This document shows positions 25,670-36,846 of a stretch of 64,000 bases of DNA, in pieces. Origin of the DNA: CAIWHR01 sp963788185 (lineage in GTDB: Bacteria > Pseudomonadota > Gammaproteobacteria > Burkholderiales > Casimicrobiaceae); contig CAWBGE010000017.1 of NCBI GenBank assembly GCA_963788185.1, forward strand, positions 248,001 through 312,000. Direction: 5' to 3'. A program made the translations under genes and the position numbers. Under the pieces are notes generated by a model. The model saw only the letters and a program-made list of their open reading frames with translations, was not told where the DNA came from and did not search any database. The stretch's first letter is position 1. Each line of letters begins with the position of its first letter.

Positions 25670-26664
25670 TTGCCGTAGATCTGGTCGAAGGTTCCGCCGT
25701 CGTCGAAGTGCGTTTTCTGCGCGGCCTTCCAGCCGCCAAAGGTGTCGTCGATCGTGAACAGCGTGAGCGGCTTGAAGGTCGAGGCGTGCTTCGCGAGCAC
25801 GGCGGCATTGCGCGGCCGGAAATAGTGCTTCGCGACGATTGCCTGCCCTTCGGGCGTGTACAGGTAGTCGAGATACGCCTGCGCGACGGCGCGCGTGCCG
25901 CGCCTGTCGACCACCGAGTCGACGATGGCGACGGGTGACTCCGCAACGATGCCGGTCGAAGGATAGACGATGTCGAAGGCGTCGCCACCCATCTCGGCCT
26001 TGATGAGGTGCACCTCGTTCTCGAAGGTCAACAGCACGTCGCCGATGCCGCGCTGGACGAACGTGGTGGTGGCGGCGCGGCCGCCGGCGTCGAGGATGGG
26101 CACGTTGCCGAACAGTTTGGCGACGAAGCTGCGCGCATCGGCGTCGCTGCCGTTTCTGCGCTTGACGTAGCCCCATGCCGACAGGTAGCTGTAGCGGCCG
26201 TTGCCGGAAGTCTTGGGGTGGGGAATGATCACGGCCACGCCGGGCTTGACCAGGTCGCTCCAGTCCCCGATGCCCTTCGGATTGCCCTTGCGCACGAGGT
26301 AGACGATCGTCGACGTGAACGGCGCCGCGCGGTCCGGGAAACGCTTCGCCCAGTCGGGCGCGACCAGCCGGCCACGATCGACCAGGATATCGATGTCGTT
26401 GGCCTGGTTCATCGTGACGACGTCGCCGGCAAGGCCGTCGGCTACCGCGCGCGCCTGGCGGCTGGAGCCGCCGTGCGACTGGTTGACGACCAGGTTGTCG
26501 CCGGTCTTCTGCTTCCAGTGACGGGCGAAGACCGCGTTGTAGTCCTTGAACAGTTCGCGCGTCACGTCGTACGAAACGTTGAGGATCGTGGCGTCGGCTG
26601 CCGACGCGCCAGGGCTCGCGATGACGCCAAGGGCAAGGAGAAGGGCGAGCGTGGGAATGCGCAT
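25666..26664 (-). CDS. sbp: Periplasmic sulfate-binding protein
   Basis: 332 residues with a cleavable signal peptide (MRIPTLALLLALGVIASPGASAA). The Sbp/CysP family pattern is complete: LNVSYDVTRELFKDYN, VVNQSHGGSSRQARAVADGL, VVTMNQANDID, PHPKTSGNGRYSYL and the C-terminal FRPRNAAVL. It delivers sulfate to CysTWA. Sbp versus the thiosulfate-preferring CysP cannot be settled by eye. 62 bases downstream of cysN. Confidence 0.93.
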   Translation of the reverse strand: MRIPTLALLLALGVIASPGASAADATILNVSYDVTRELFKDYNAVFARHWKQKTGDNLVVNQSHGGSSRQARAVADGLAGDVVTMNQANDIDILVDRGRLVAPDWAKRFPDRAAPFTSTIVYLVRKGNPKGIGDWSDLVKPGVAVIIPHPKTSGNGRYSYLSAWGYVKRRNGSDADARSFVAKLFGNVPILDAGGRAATTTFVQRGIGDVLLTFENEVHLIKAEMGGDAFDIVYPSTGIVAESPVAIVDSVVDRRGTRAVAQAYLDYLYTPEGQAIVAKHYFRPRNAAVLAKHASTFKPLTLFTIDDTFGGWKAAQKTHFDDGGTFDQIYGK

Positions 26665-26726
26665 GTCGGGTCGGAATCCTGGTCGAAGCAGATTGAATCA
26701 GCGGCGCCGGCACCGCAACGCCAGCT

Positions 26727-27989
26727 TCACGCGACCAGCCCCGCGGCGACGGTGTTGTTGGTGATCTCGTCGACGAGGATGAAGCTGCCCGTGGAGCGGT
26801 TGTCGGCGTAGGCGTCGGCGAACACCGACTGCGCGAGCGTCAGGTCGATCTCGCCGATGTCGTTCATCGCGAGCGTCGCGGGCGCCGGCTCGCGCGCCTG
26901 CGTGCCGACGTTCCACAGGTGTGCGATGCGATCGATGCGGGCGCGCACTTCGCGCGTCGTGTGCCGCAGCGCATATTTGCGGTTGCGGTCGAGCGGCATC
27001 GCGTCGAGCCAGCACACCGTCGCGGTGAGCGTGCGGCGCGGCGTGGATCCGGTGTCAGCGCGCACGATCATGTCGCCGCGCGAGATGTCGAATTCCCCGT
27101 CCAGCACCAACGAGACTGAGGCGTGCAGCCCGGCCTGCGCGAGGCTGCCGTCGTAGCTCCGGATTTCCCGCACCCGGCTGTGCCGCCCCGACGGCAGCAC
27201 GACCACGGCGTCGCCGCGGCAAATCGCACCGGACTCGATGCGGCCGAGATACGCGCGCGGCGAGTTCGACGTGGGACGCGCCACGTACTGGACCGGGAAG
27301 CGGAACGGTGCCTTCGCCAACGACTGCGGCAACTCGGCGTTCTCGAGGATCGCGAGCAGCGTCGGCCCGTCGTACCAGTCGAGGCGTTCGCCGCGCTGCA
27401 CGACCATGTCGCCATCGAGCGCCGACATCGGCACGAAGCTGATGTCGACGATCCCGGTGCGCGCGGCAAAGGCGCGGAAGTCGGCGACGATGGCGTTGAA
27501 CGCGTCTTCGCGCCAGCCCGCCAGGTCCATCTTGTTGACGGCGACGACGAGGTGCGGGATGCCGATCAGGTGCGCCAGCGTGGCGTGGCGCCGCGTCTGG
27601 GCGACGACGCCGTGGCGCGCGTCCACGAGCAGGATCGCCAGCTGCGCGGTGCTTGCGGCGGTCACCATGTTGCGCGTGTACTGCTCGTGACCCGGCGCGT
27701 CGGCGATGATGAACTTGCGCGCCGCGGTGGCGAAATAGCGGTACGCGACGTCGATGGTGATGCCCTGTTCGCGCTCGGCAGTCAGCCCGTCGGTCAGCAG
27801 CGACAGGTCGAACGCCTGACCGCGCCGCTGCGACGTGCGCTCGATCGCCGCCAGCTGGTCGGCGAGGATCGCCTTGGTGTCGCAGAGCAGGCGCCCGATC
27901 AGCGTGCTCTTGCCGTCGTCCACGCTGCCGGCGGTGAGGAAACGCAGCACGCCGCGGTCGGCGAGGTCGAGCGGGTCGCGGGCGGACAT
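26727..27989 (-). CDS. cysN: Sulfate adenylyltransferase GTPase subunit
   Basis: 420 residues, EF-Tu-like GTPase that drives APS formation by CysD. G1 GSVDDGKSTLIGRLL near 21-35, switch region EREQGITIDVAYRYF, G3 DAPGHEQYTRNM, G4 NKMDLAGW, followed by two beta-barrel domains. Shorter than E. coli CysN (475) and without a fused CysC kinase, in line with direct APS reduction by the CysH here. Overlaps the cysD stop by one base. Confidence 0.95.
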   Translation of the reverse strand: MSARDPLDLADRGVLRFLTAGSVDDGKSTLIGRLLCDTKAILADQLAAIERTSQRRGQAFDLSLLTDGLTAEREQGITIDVAYRYFATAARKFIIADAPGHEQYTRNMVTAASTAQLAILLVDARHGVVAQTRRHATLAHLIGIPHLVVAVNKMDLAGWREDAFNAIVADFRAFAARTGIVDISFVPMSALDGDMVVQRGERLDWYDGPTLLAILENAELPQSLAKAPFRFPVQYVARPTSNSPRAYLGRIESGAICRGDAVVVLPSGRHSRVREIRSYDGSLAQAGLHASVSLVLDGEFDISRGDMIVRADTGSTPRRTLTATVCWLDAMPLDRNRKYALRHTTREVRARIDRIAHLWNVGTQAREPAPATLAMNDIGEIDLTLAQSVFADAYADNRSTGSFILVDEITNNTVAAGLVA

Positions 27990-28966
27990 CAGAAATACCC
28001 CTCTTTCTTGCGCAGCTCCATCGACGCGTCGTTGGTCTGGTCGTCGAGCCGCGTGGCACCGCGTTCGGTGATCGTCGTCGCGGCGGTTTCTGCGATGATG
28101 GCCTCGAGCGTGGCTGCGTCGGAGGCCACCGGCGCCGTGCAGCTGATGTCGCCGACGGTGCGAAAGCGCACGCTGAGATGCTCGACGAGTTCGCCCGCGC
28201 GCGGCGGCGTGATCGGCGTCACCGAGACCAGCGCGCTGCCGCGGCGCACCACCGCGCGCACGTGGGCGAGGTAGAGCGACGGCAGCGCGAGCCGCTCGCG
28301 GGCGATGTACTGCCACACGTCGAGCTCGGTCCAGTTGCTGATCGGGAACACGCGCACGTTCTCGCCCTTGTGCACGCGGGCGTTGTAGAGGTTCCACAGC
28401 TCGGGCCGCTGGTTCTTCGGATCCCACTGCCCGAACGAATCGCGGAACGAGAACACGCGCTCCTTCGCCCGTGCCTTTTCCTCGTCGCGCCGCGCGCCGC
28501 CGATGCAGGCGTCGAACTCGAATTCGGCGATGGCGTCGAGCAGCGTCACCGACTGGTGAGGATTGCGGCTCTCGTGCGCCGACTTCAGCACCACGCGCCC
28601 GCTGGCGATCGAGTCGCCGACCGAGCGGACGATGAGACGCTCGCCCAGCTCCGCCGCGCGCTGGTCGCGGAAGGCGATCACCTCCGGGAAATTGTGGCCG
28701 GTGTCGATGTGCAGCAGCGGGAAGGGGAAGCGACCCGGGCGGAACGCCTTCTCGGCCAGCCGCAGCAGCACCAGCGAATCCTTGCCGCCGGAAAACAGCA
28801 GCACCGGCCGGGCGCACTGGCCGGCGACTTCGCGCAGGATGTGGATCGCTTCCGATTCGAGCCACGACAGGTGGTCTTCGGCCGCCGGCGGCACAGCCGG
28901 CCGCAGTGGACGTGAGCTCGGCGCGGCATGCGCCGGCGCCGGAATGTCGAGCAGAGCGAGGGTCAT
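27989..28966 (-). CDS. cysD: Sulfate adenylyltransferase subunit 2 (ATP sulfurylase)
   Basis: 325 residues of the PP-loop ATP pyrophosphatase fold; adenylates sulfate to APS. PP-loop PVLLFSGGKDSLVLLRLAEKAF near 54-75, LLHIDTGHNFPEV, GGARRDEEKARAKER, and a C-terminal RTVGDISCTAPV and ELRKKEGYF ending typical of CysD. The first 30 residues are Pro/Ala-rich and longer than usual. Start overlaps the cysH stop by four bases. Confidence 0.95.
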   Translation of the reverse strand: MTLALLDIPAPAHAAPSSRPLRPAVPPAAEDHLSWLESEAIHILREVAGQCARPVLLFSGGKDSLVLLRLAEKAFRPGRFPFPLLHIDTGHNFPEVIAFRDQRAAELGERLIVRSVGDSIASGRVVLKSAHESRNPHQSVTLLDAIAEFEFDACIGGARRDEEKARAKERVFSFRDSFGQWDPKNQRPELWNLYNARVHKGENVRVFPISNWTELDVWQYIARERLALPSLYLAHVRAVVRRGSALVSVTPITPPRAGELVEHLSVRFRTVGDISCTAPVASDAATLEAIIAETAATTITERGATRLDDQTNDASMELRKKEGYF

Positions 28967-29697
28967 GCGATCACCTTGACAGGGATGTCGATCGGTTGCG
29001 CCGAGCGGCGGTGGAGCCCGCACTCCTTGTGCTCCGGCTGCTCCCACCACCAGCGGCCGGCGCGGACATCCTCGCCGGGCAGGACGGCGCGTGTGCAGGG
29101 CGCGCAACCGATCGACGGATAGCCTTGTGCATGCAGCGCGTTGACGGGAACGTCGAACGCACGCAGGTGGTCCCAGACGTCGCCGTCGCTCCAGTCGGCG
29201 AGCGGGTTGACCTTGGCGAGGCCGTGCGCGGCGTCGAAGGACTCAAGCTCGACGTCGGCGCGCGTCACCGACTGGCTTCGCCGCAGCCCCGTGATCCAGG
29301 CGCCGCGGCCCGCCAGCGCGCGCGCAAGCGGCGCGATCTTGCGCACGGCACAGCACTGCTGCCGCAGCGCGATCGAGCGGTAGAAGGCGTTGCTGCCGTT
29401 CGACCGCACGAAGGACTCGAGTGCGGCCGCTTCGGGTGCATGGGTCTCGACGTCGATGCCGTAGCGCGTGCGCACGCGGTCGATCAGCGCGTGCGTCTCC
29501 TCGGGCAGCCGTCCGGTATCGAGCGTGAACACGGCGATGGGCAGCGTGTGCCTGGCGATGATGTCGATCAGCACCATGTCCTCGGCGCCGAAGCTCGATG
29601 CGAGCGCCGCATCGGCATAGCGCGCGGCCACGTCGCGCAGCAGGGCCAGCGCCGCATCGGCACGTGCGTCCACGCCGGTGGCGCGTTTCGCGCTCAT
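28963..29697 (-). CDS. cysH: Assimilatory APS reductase, [4Fe-4S] type
   Basis: 244 residues. Reduces adenylylsulfate to sulfite. The iron-sulfur ligands that separate APS reductases from PAPS reductases are present: Cys115-Cys116 (CCAVRKIAPL) and Cys198, Cys201 (GCAPCT). The catalytic Cys226 is in KECGLH. Substrate-binding SFGAEDMVLIDII, TLDTGRLPEET and GLRRSQSVTR are in place. No cysC is seen in the window, which agrees with direct use of APS. ATG at 29697 overlaps the stop of the DUF934 gene. Confidence 0.94.
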   Translation of the reverse strand: MSAKRATGVDARADAALALLRDVAARYADAALASSFGAEDMVLIDIIARHTLPIAVFTLDTGRLPEETHALIDRVRTRYGIDVETHAPEAAALESFVRSNGSNAFYRSIALRQQCCAVRKIAPLARALAGRGAWITGLRRSQSVTRADVELESFDAAHGLAKVNPLADWSDGDVWDHLRAFDVPVNALHAQGYPSIGCAPCTRAVLPGEDVRAGRWWWEQPEHKECGLHRRSAQPIDIPVKVIA

Positions 29698-30210
29698 CCA
29701 TTGGTCGTCCACGTGTCGTCGGGCGACGGACCGACATGCCGCCGCCGGAACCACGGCGCCGGATGCACGGCCGTCGGCGCGTAGACGTCGCGAAAATCCT
29801 CGAAGCTCGCGAGCGCCGCTGCGGCGTCGGTGTCGGCGCGCAGCAGGAAGGCGTCGAAGCCCACCGCTTCGAGCGCGAACAGCTGGTCGCGCAGTATGTC
29901 GCCCACCGCGCGCAGTTCGTTGGCATAGCCGTAACGATCGCGCAGGAGGCGCGCCGTCGAGTACCCGCGCCCATCGGTGAAGTGCGGGAACAGGACGGCG
30001 ATGATCGGCAGCACCGCGACGTCGTCGGCGAGCAGCGCCGGATCGTCTGCCGGGGCAAGCCACACGCCGGCATCGCCGCGCGCGCGCAGCGACTCGCGCT
30101 CGGCGCGCCAGAGCGCGAGGGGAACGATCACGCCACCGTCGGCCGGCAACGCCGCCAGCGTCGCCGCATCGCGCAGCAATTGCCAGCGATCCGGAGCGAG
30201 CGAGCGATTC

Positions 30211-30227
<17 letters not shown>
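29694..30227 (-). CDS. DUF934 family protein of the sulfate-reduction operon
   Basis: 177 residues. DUF934 genes sit between cysI and cysH in many beta-proteobacteria and are thought to help sulfite reduction, but the function is not known. Visible family blocks: DGGVIVPLALWRAE, LPIIAVLFPHFTDGRGYSTARLLRDRYGYANELRAVGDILRDQLF and GFDAFLLRADTD. No cofactor motif or membrane segment. ATG at 30227 is chosen because it lies just at the cysI end (17-base overlap) and matches the family's N-terminus. Confidence 0.88.
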
Positions 30228-31869
<1,642 letters not shown>

Positions 31870-32035
31870 GGGTCGGAGCGGACGGTCGATGAACGAGCGG
31901 CGAGAATACCGACGACTTTCCATACCCGGAAGGAATTAAGGACGCTATGCATGTAACCTGTGGACATAAAAGATCCCGGCGCTGCGCGAGTCGCGCCATG
32001 GCAGCGACAAGCGCTGGTGCGCGAAGGAGCCGGCG
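31870..32035. promoter_or_regulatory. Shared promoter region of cysI operon and chelatase gene
   Basis: 166 bases between divergent starts. The AT-richest part of this neighbourhood is at about 31935-31975, the likely site of the sulfur operon promoter. I cannot identify a CysB site with confidence. Confidence 0.35.
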
Positions 32036-32431
32036 ATGAATACCCTTGAGGTGCACATCGGCATCCTCCTGTTCGCTCACGGCGCGCGCGATGCGCGTTG
32101 GGCCGAGCCGTTCCAGCGTGTCGCCGCACGGCTGCAGGCCGAGGCCCCGGCGCTGCTGCTCGAACTGGCGTTCCTGGAGTTCATGACGCCCGATCTTCCC
32201 GAGGCGGCGCGACGCCTCGCCGCGCGCGGGGCGAATTCGATACAGGTGGTCCCGCTCTTCCTGGGCCCAGGGGGCCATCTGCGAACCGAGTTGCCCGAAC
32301 TCGCGGCGAGGGCCGGGAATCAGCTGCCAGGTGTTCGGATCGAAGTCGCGTCCGCTGCCGGCGAGGATCCCGGCGTCGTGGCGGCGCTGGCGCAGTACGC
32401 GCTGCAATGTGCCGAGCGGGCAGGGTCCTGA
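32036..32431 (+). CDS. Sirohydrochlorin chelatase, CbiX/SirB family (single domain)
   Basis: 131 residues. Short CbiX-type chelatase, which inserts Fe2+ (or Co2+) into sirohydrochlorin; here iron for the sirohaem of CysI is likely. Metal-binding His15 in LLFAHGARD and His81 in GPGGHLRTELPEL fit the family. AAGGAG about 9 bases upstream supports the start. Divergent from cysI, and together with cobA it supplies two of the three sirohaem steps. Confidence 0.85.
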   Translation: MNTLEVHIGILLFAHGARDARWAEPFQRVAARLQAEAPALLLELAFLEFMTPDLPEAARRLAARGANSIQVVPLFLGPGGHLRTELPELAARAGNQLPGVRIEVASAAGEDPGVVAALAQYALQCAERAGS

Positions 32432-32438
32432 GCGCCAG

Positions 32439-33521
32439 TCACCGCCGTTCGAGCCAATACAGCATTGAAGCCGACAGGCCGAGGAACACGCCGAGCGGAA
32501 ACAGCGCCGAAAACAGCGGTGGCCAGTCGTTCAGTACACCCAGATACGAAAACAGGCGGCCGACGAGGAAGAAGGTGAGGCCGAGCATCGTTCCGGCGAA
32601 AATGCGAAAACCGATCCCGCCCTGGCGGCGCTGGAAATGGGCGAAGGGCAAGGCCAGGATCATCATCACGATGACGGCGGCCGGATAGAACACCTTGTTC
32701 CAGAAAGCGATCTCGAAGCGCGAGGTCTTCTGCGTGCTCTGGTTCAGCAGCCGCGTGTTGTCCCACAGCGTGCCGAGCTCGAGTTTTTCCGGCGCGACCT
32801 GATAGACCGTGAGCAGCGAGGGGCGGAGGACCGTCTGCCATTCCCAGGTGGGAAGGCGCTGCTGCCGGATGCGGTCGCTCGACAGTTCGGTCGTGTCGAC
32901 GCCGGTCAGCTCCCAACGGCCGGCCGAGGTGAAACGCCCGGACTCGGCGAGACGGATGGTGGTGAGGCGAAGCTCGGGATCGAATTCGTAGATGCGCACG
33001 CCGAGCAGCGTCATGTCGGCGAGCACGCTGCGGATATTGACGAAGCTCCGGTCCTGCTTGAACCAGAAGCCCGACGTGAACTGCTGCGCCACGACCTTCG
33101 CCGTGTCGCCGCTGGCCGCAGCCTTGACCTGGCGGGCGAGGCGCTCTGCGGGAGGGGCGACGAACTCGCCGGCGAGAAAGGTGACGAGCGCCAGCGGAAT
33201 ACCCACCCGCACCAGCGCCCATGTCACCTGCAATTGCGACGCGCCCGATGCTCGCATCACCGTGTACTCGGAGCTGGCGACCAGCTGCGCGATCGCGAAC
33301 AGCGTGCCGATCAATGCCGCCACCGGAAACAGCTCGTACATCCGCGAGGGGAGCTGCAGCGCCACGTAGACAAGCGCGGTCGTGATCGTGTAATCGGCGC
33401 GGCCGACGTTGCCGAGTTCGGCGATCAGGTCGAAGAACGCGAACAGCATGATCAGCGCCGTGAAGATCAGCAGGATCGCATACAGCACTTCGCGGCCGAT
33501 GTACCGGGTGAGCGTTCTCAC
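32439..33521 (-). CDS. lptG: LPS export permease LptG
   Basis: 360 residues, YjgP/YjgQ family. Three N-terminal helices (first at about 12-33), a periplasmic beta-jellyroll of about 170 residues and three C-terminal helices. With LptF and LptB it pulls lipopolysaccharide from the inner membrane towards the LptA bridge. ATG overlaps the lptF stop by four bases; ends 7 bases from the convergent chelatase gene. Confidence 0.94.
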   Translation of the reverse strand: MRTLTRYIGREVLYAILLIFTALIMLFAFFDLIAELGNVGRADYTITTALVYVALQLPSRMYELFPVAALIGTLFAIAQLVASSEYTVMRASGASQLQVTWALVRVGIPLALVTFLAGEFVAPPAERLARQVKAAASGDTAKVVAQQFTSGFWFKQDRSFVNIRSVLADMTLLGVRIYEFDPELRLTTIRLAESGRFTSAGRWELTGVDTTELSSDRIRQQRLPTWEWQTVLRPSLLTVYQVAPEKLELGTLWDNTRLLNQSTQKTSRFEIAFWNKVFYPAAVIVMMILALPFAHFQRRQGGIGFRIFAGTMLGLTFFLVGRLFSYLGVLNDWPPLFSALFPLGVFLGLSASMLYWLERR

Positions 33522-34615
33522 GGAGCCGCCCGGGAATCGGCGCTGCGCCAGCGCAGGCCCAGCGCGGCGAGCTGGTGGCTGAAGAGCAGGACGACGACGA
33601 CGACGGCAATGAGGTGCGGCAACGCGAGGCCGATCCAGAAATCGAGTTTGCCCTGGGCGATGAAGCTCTGCACGATGTTGAGGCAGTTGCTGTACAGCAT
33701 GTACATGAACGCGGCCGCGATGAGGTTGAACGAGCGGCCCATCCGAGGATTGACGTAGGCGAGCGGGATCGCGAGCAGCGTCAGCACCAGCGCCGAAATC
33801 GGGACCGACAGGCGCCAGAAGAGTTCGGCGCGTTCGACGCGGCCATCGGCCAGCAGCAGCGTCGCGGTCGGGATCGATTTGGAGGATGCGGGCAGCGCGC
33901 GCATCTCGGCCGGCTCGATGCGCTTGCCGAGTTTTTCGAACTCGACGACGCGGAAGTCGGCGGCACCGGGCTTGCCTTCGTAACGGCGACCGTCATTGAG
34001 CACGATGAAGCGGTCTCCGTTCTTCGCGTCCTCGATCCTGCCGGAACGCGCCACCGTCGTCACTTCCTTGCCTTCCTCTATCGAGTGCAGGTAGACGTTG
34101 CGGATCGTGCTGTCGAAGGGGTTGATGCTCTCGACGAAGACGACGAGGTTGGCGCGGCGGAACTCGCGAAAGAGTCCGGGAGTGACCAGGGCAAGCTCGT
34201 CGCGGGACTCGAGCTGGCGCTCGTACTCGAGCCGGCGCTTGTCCGCCCACGGCGAGAGGAAGAGCGACAGTGCGACGATCGCGACCAGGAACGGTGCCGC
34301 GAACGCGAGGATGGGTCGGATCCACTGCGCGAGGCTCTGGCCGGACGTGAACCAGACGATCATCTCGCTGTCGCGATACCACCGTGTCAGCGTGAGCAGC
34401 ACCGTCAGGAACAGCGTCACGGAAAGCAGGATGTTGAAATAAAACATCGCGCCGAAACCCAGCAGCGTCAGCACGCCTTCGGGTGCGACCGTGCCGCCGG
34501 CCGCGCGTGCGAGCAGCTTCAGCACCAGATTGGTGAACAGGATGGCGAGCAGAACCAGAAACAACCCCAGGGCGGTGGCCGTCAGTTCGCGCACCAGGCT
34601 GCGCCGAAAAATCAT
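33518..34615 (-). CDS. lptF: LPS export permease LptF
   Basis: 365 residues, paralogue of LptG with the same six-helix and jellyroll layout. MIFRRSLVRELTATALGLFLVLLAILFTNL at the start, EFRRANLVVFVESINPF in the periplasmic part, LPTATLL-like stretch before the last helices. Divergent from pepA, the classical proteobacterial order. Confidence 0.94.
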   Translation of the reverse strand: MIFRRSLVRELTATALGLFLVLLAILFTNLVLKLLARAAGGTVAPEGVLTLLGFGAMFYFNILLSVTLFLTVLLTLTRWYRDSEMIVWFTSGQSLAQWIRPILAFAAPFLVAIVALSLFLSPWADKRRLEYERQLESRDELALVTPGLFREFRRANLVVFVESINPFDSTIRNVYLHSIEEGKEVTTVARSGRIEDAKNGDRFIVLNDGRRYEGKPGAADFRVVEFEKLGKRIEPAEMRALPASSKSIPTATLLLADGRVERAELFWRLSVPISALVLTLLAIPLAYVNPRMGRSFNLIAAAFMYMLYSNCLNIVQSFIAQGKLDFWIGLALPHLIAVVVVVLLFSHQLAALGLRWRSADSRAAP

Positions 34616-34630
34616 GGATTCGGAAGAATT

Positions 34631-34660
34631 TTGACTTTTTCGGGGTTTTTTGCCGATAAT
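34631..34660 (+). promoter_or_regulatory. Sigma-70 promoter reading towards pepA
   Basis: TTGACT at 34631-34636 and GATAAT at 34655-34660 with an 18-base spacer, one mismatch in each hexamer. About 200 bases before pepA. The rest of the 250-base intergenic region should also hold the lptF promoter. Confidence 0.65.
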
Positions 34661-34862
34661 GCGGCGTCAACGGCGTTGCGGACGCTTGAAAAGCTGCTGC
34701 GGGGGCGAACTGGGCCGCTGTCCGGGTGATCGAAATTCCCGTGTGCCGCTCTGTAAAATCCGGTTGTACGCGCCCTCAGGCCTGACACCACGCTCTCCTC
34801 GCGACCTTTTTGACCCGCCTGTCTAAGACAAGAAAAGCAACTTTCGGAGGCACCGGAACGCG

Positions 34863-36377
34863 ATGGAATTTACCATAAAAAGCGGCAGTCCCGAGAAGCA
34901 ACGCAGCGCTTGCGTCGTCGTGGGCATTTTCGACAATCGCAAGCTGTCGCTGTCGGCCGAACTCGTCGATCGTGCCTCCAACGGCTACATCAGCGAGATC
35001 ATCCGGCGTGGCGACATGGAGGGCAAGCTTGGCGCCACGCTGCTGCTCCACAATGTTCGCGGAACGCTGGCCGACCGCGTCCTGCTCATCGGACTCGGCA
35101 AGGAGCGCGATTTCCGCGACAAGGAATTTCGCTCTGCGGTGAAGTCTGCCGTCAAGCTGCTGAACGAGACCGGATCGTACGAGGCGGTGATCTACCTGAC
35201 CGAGGAAAAGGTCAAGCGTCGCGAGGTCGCGTGGCGGGTCGAACACGCCGTCGTGGTTGCGATGGAGGCGGTCTACCGCTTCGACCAGATGAAGAGCGAG
35301 CGGTCCGAAGTGCGGCGGCCGCTGCGCAAGCTCACGCTGTCGGTGCCGCAGCGCTCGGACCTCGCCGACGGCGAGTCCGCGGCGGCGCGTGGGCTGGCGA
35401 TCGCGCACGGGATGGATCTCGCCCGCGATCTCGGGAACCTGCCCGGAAACTACTGCACGCCGAAGTTCCTGGGCGAGCGCGCGCTCGAGCTTGCGAAAGA
35501 GTTCCCCGAGATCAAGGTCGCAGTGCTGGAGCGCAGGGAGATCGAGGAACTCGGGATGGGGTCGTTCCTCTCGGTCACCAACGGCAGCGACGAGCCGCCT
35601 CGTTTCATCGTCTTCGAATACAACCCCGCGCAGAAGAAGACGAAGCCGCTGGTGCTCGTCGGCAAGGGAATCACGTTTGATACCGGTGGCATATCGATCA
35701 AGCCCGCCACCGACATGGACCAGATGAAGTTCGACATGTGCGGTGCGGCCAGTGTCTTCGGCACGCTGCGCGCCGTTGCCGAGCTGAAGTCGAAGGTCCA
35801 CGTCGTCGGCCTGGTCGCTGCCTGCGAGAATATGCCCTCGGGCCGTGCGACCAAGCCGGGCGACGTCGTCAAGAGCATGTCCGGACAGACGATCGAAGTG
35901 CTCAACACCGACGCGGAGGGCCGGCTGATCCTCGCCGACGCGCTCACCTACGCCGAGCGCTACGAGCCCGAGGCGGTGGTTGACGTTGCCACGTTGACCG
36001 GCGCGATGGTGATCGCGCTGGGACATGTGGCCACCGGTGTGTTCAGCAACAGCGACGCGCTGGCGCGGTCGCTGGTCGCCGCCGGCGACGACGCCTTCGA
36101 TCGCGGCTGGCAGCTGCCGCTCTGGGATGACTACCAGGAAGGATTGCGCAGCAATTTTGCCGACTTCGCCAACGTCGCCGGCCGTCCGGGCGGGAGCATC
36201 ACCGCAGCCTGCTTCCTGTCGCGGTTCGCCAAGAAATACGACTGGGCGCATCTCGATATCGCCGGCACCGCCTGGATCGAGGGCAAGGAGAAGGGCGCCA
36301 CCGGGCGTCCGGTGCCGCTGCTGACCACCTGGGTGCTGGCGCACGAGGCGGCAGTCGGGCCGGCGAGCGCAGGGTGA
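34863..36377 (+). CDS. pepA: Leucyl aminopeptidase (M17)
   Basis: 504-residue cytoplasmic dizinc aminopeptidase; PepA is also a DNA-binding protein in E. coli (cer recombination, carAB control). Metal and catalytic segments are intact: GKGITFDTGGISIKPATDMD, KFDMCGAASVFG and the M17 signature NTDAEGRLILAD. GGAGG lies 12 bases before the ATG. Leads holC. Confidence 0.97.
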   Translation: MEFTIKSGSPEKQRSACVVVGIFDNRKLSLSAELVDRASNGYISEIIRRGDMEGKLGATLLLHNVRGTLADRVLLIGLGKERDFRDKEFRSAVKSAVKLLNETGSYEAVIYLTEEKVKRREVAWRVEHAVVVAMEAVYRFDQMKSERSEVRRPLRKLTLSVPQRSDLADGESAAARGLAIAHGMDLARDLGNLPGNYCTPKFLGERALELAKEFPEIKVAVLERREIEELGMGSFLSVTNGSDEPPRFIVFEYNPAQKKTKPLVLVGKGITFDTGGISIKPATDMDQMKFDMCGAASVFGTLRAVAELKSKVHVVGLVAACENMPSGRATKPGDVVKSMSGQTIEVLNTDAEGRLILADALTYAERYEPEAVVDVATLTGAMVIALGHVATGVFSNSDALARSLVAAGDDAFDRGWQLPLWDDYQEGLRSNFADFANVAGRPGGSITAACFLSRFAKKYDWAHLDIAGTAWIEGKEKGATGRPVPLLTTWVLAHEAAVGPASAG

Positions 36378-36417
36378 TGCCTTCGGGGCGCTTCTCGTCG
36401 CGCCCGGATGAAGCGCA

Positions 36418-36843
36418 ATGACGTCGATCGATTTCTACACGCACTGCAACGACCGCTACGACGTGGCGGCGCGGCTGGTGGCAAAGGCGTTCGCCGCGCA
36501 CGGCAGCGTTCGGGTTCTCACTGCCGACGAGGCGGCCACTGCCGAGTTCGATCGCAGGTTGTGGACGACGCCCGCGACCGGCTTTCTTCCCCATTGCCGG
36601 CTGTCGGGCGCGCTGGCGTCGGAGACGCCGATCCTCGTCGACCACGTCCTCGATCACCACGGCGCGGCCGACGTGCTGATCAACCTGCATTCGTCGTCGC
36701 CGCCGTTCTTCTCGCGCTTCCAGCGGCTGGTGGAAATCGTGAGCGCCGATGAGGCGGATGTCGCGGCCGGGCGGGAGCGCTGGAAGTTCTACAAGGCGCG
36801 GGGATACGAAATGCGGCAGCACAGCCTCGCGCCCAAGGGCTGA
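36418..36843 (+). CDS. holC: DNA polymerase III chi subunit
   Basis: 141 residues. Chi links the clamp loader to SSB. Family blocks IDFYTHCNDRYDVAARLVAKAF, LWTTPATGFLPHC, PILVDHVLDHHGAADVLINL and YKARGYEMRQHS are clear. Follows pepA and precedes the DUF2486-like gene by three bases. Confidence 0.93.
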   Translation: MTSIDFYTHCNDRYDVAARLVAKAFAAHGSVRVLTADEAATAEFDRRLWTTPATGFLPHCRLSGALASETPILVDHVLDHHGAADVLINLHSSSPPFFSRFQRLVEIVSADEADVAAGRERWKFYKARGYEMRQHSLAPKG

Positions 36844-36846
36844 CCG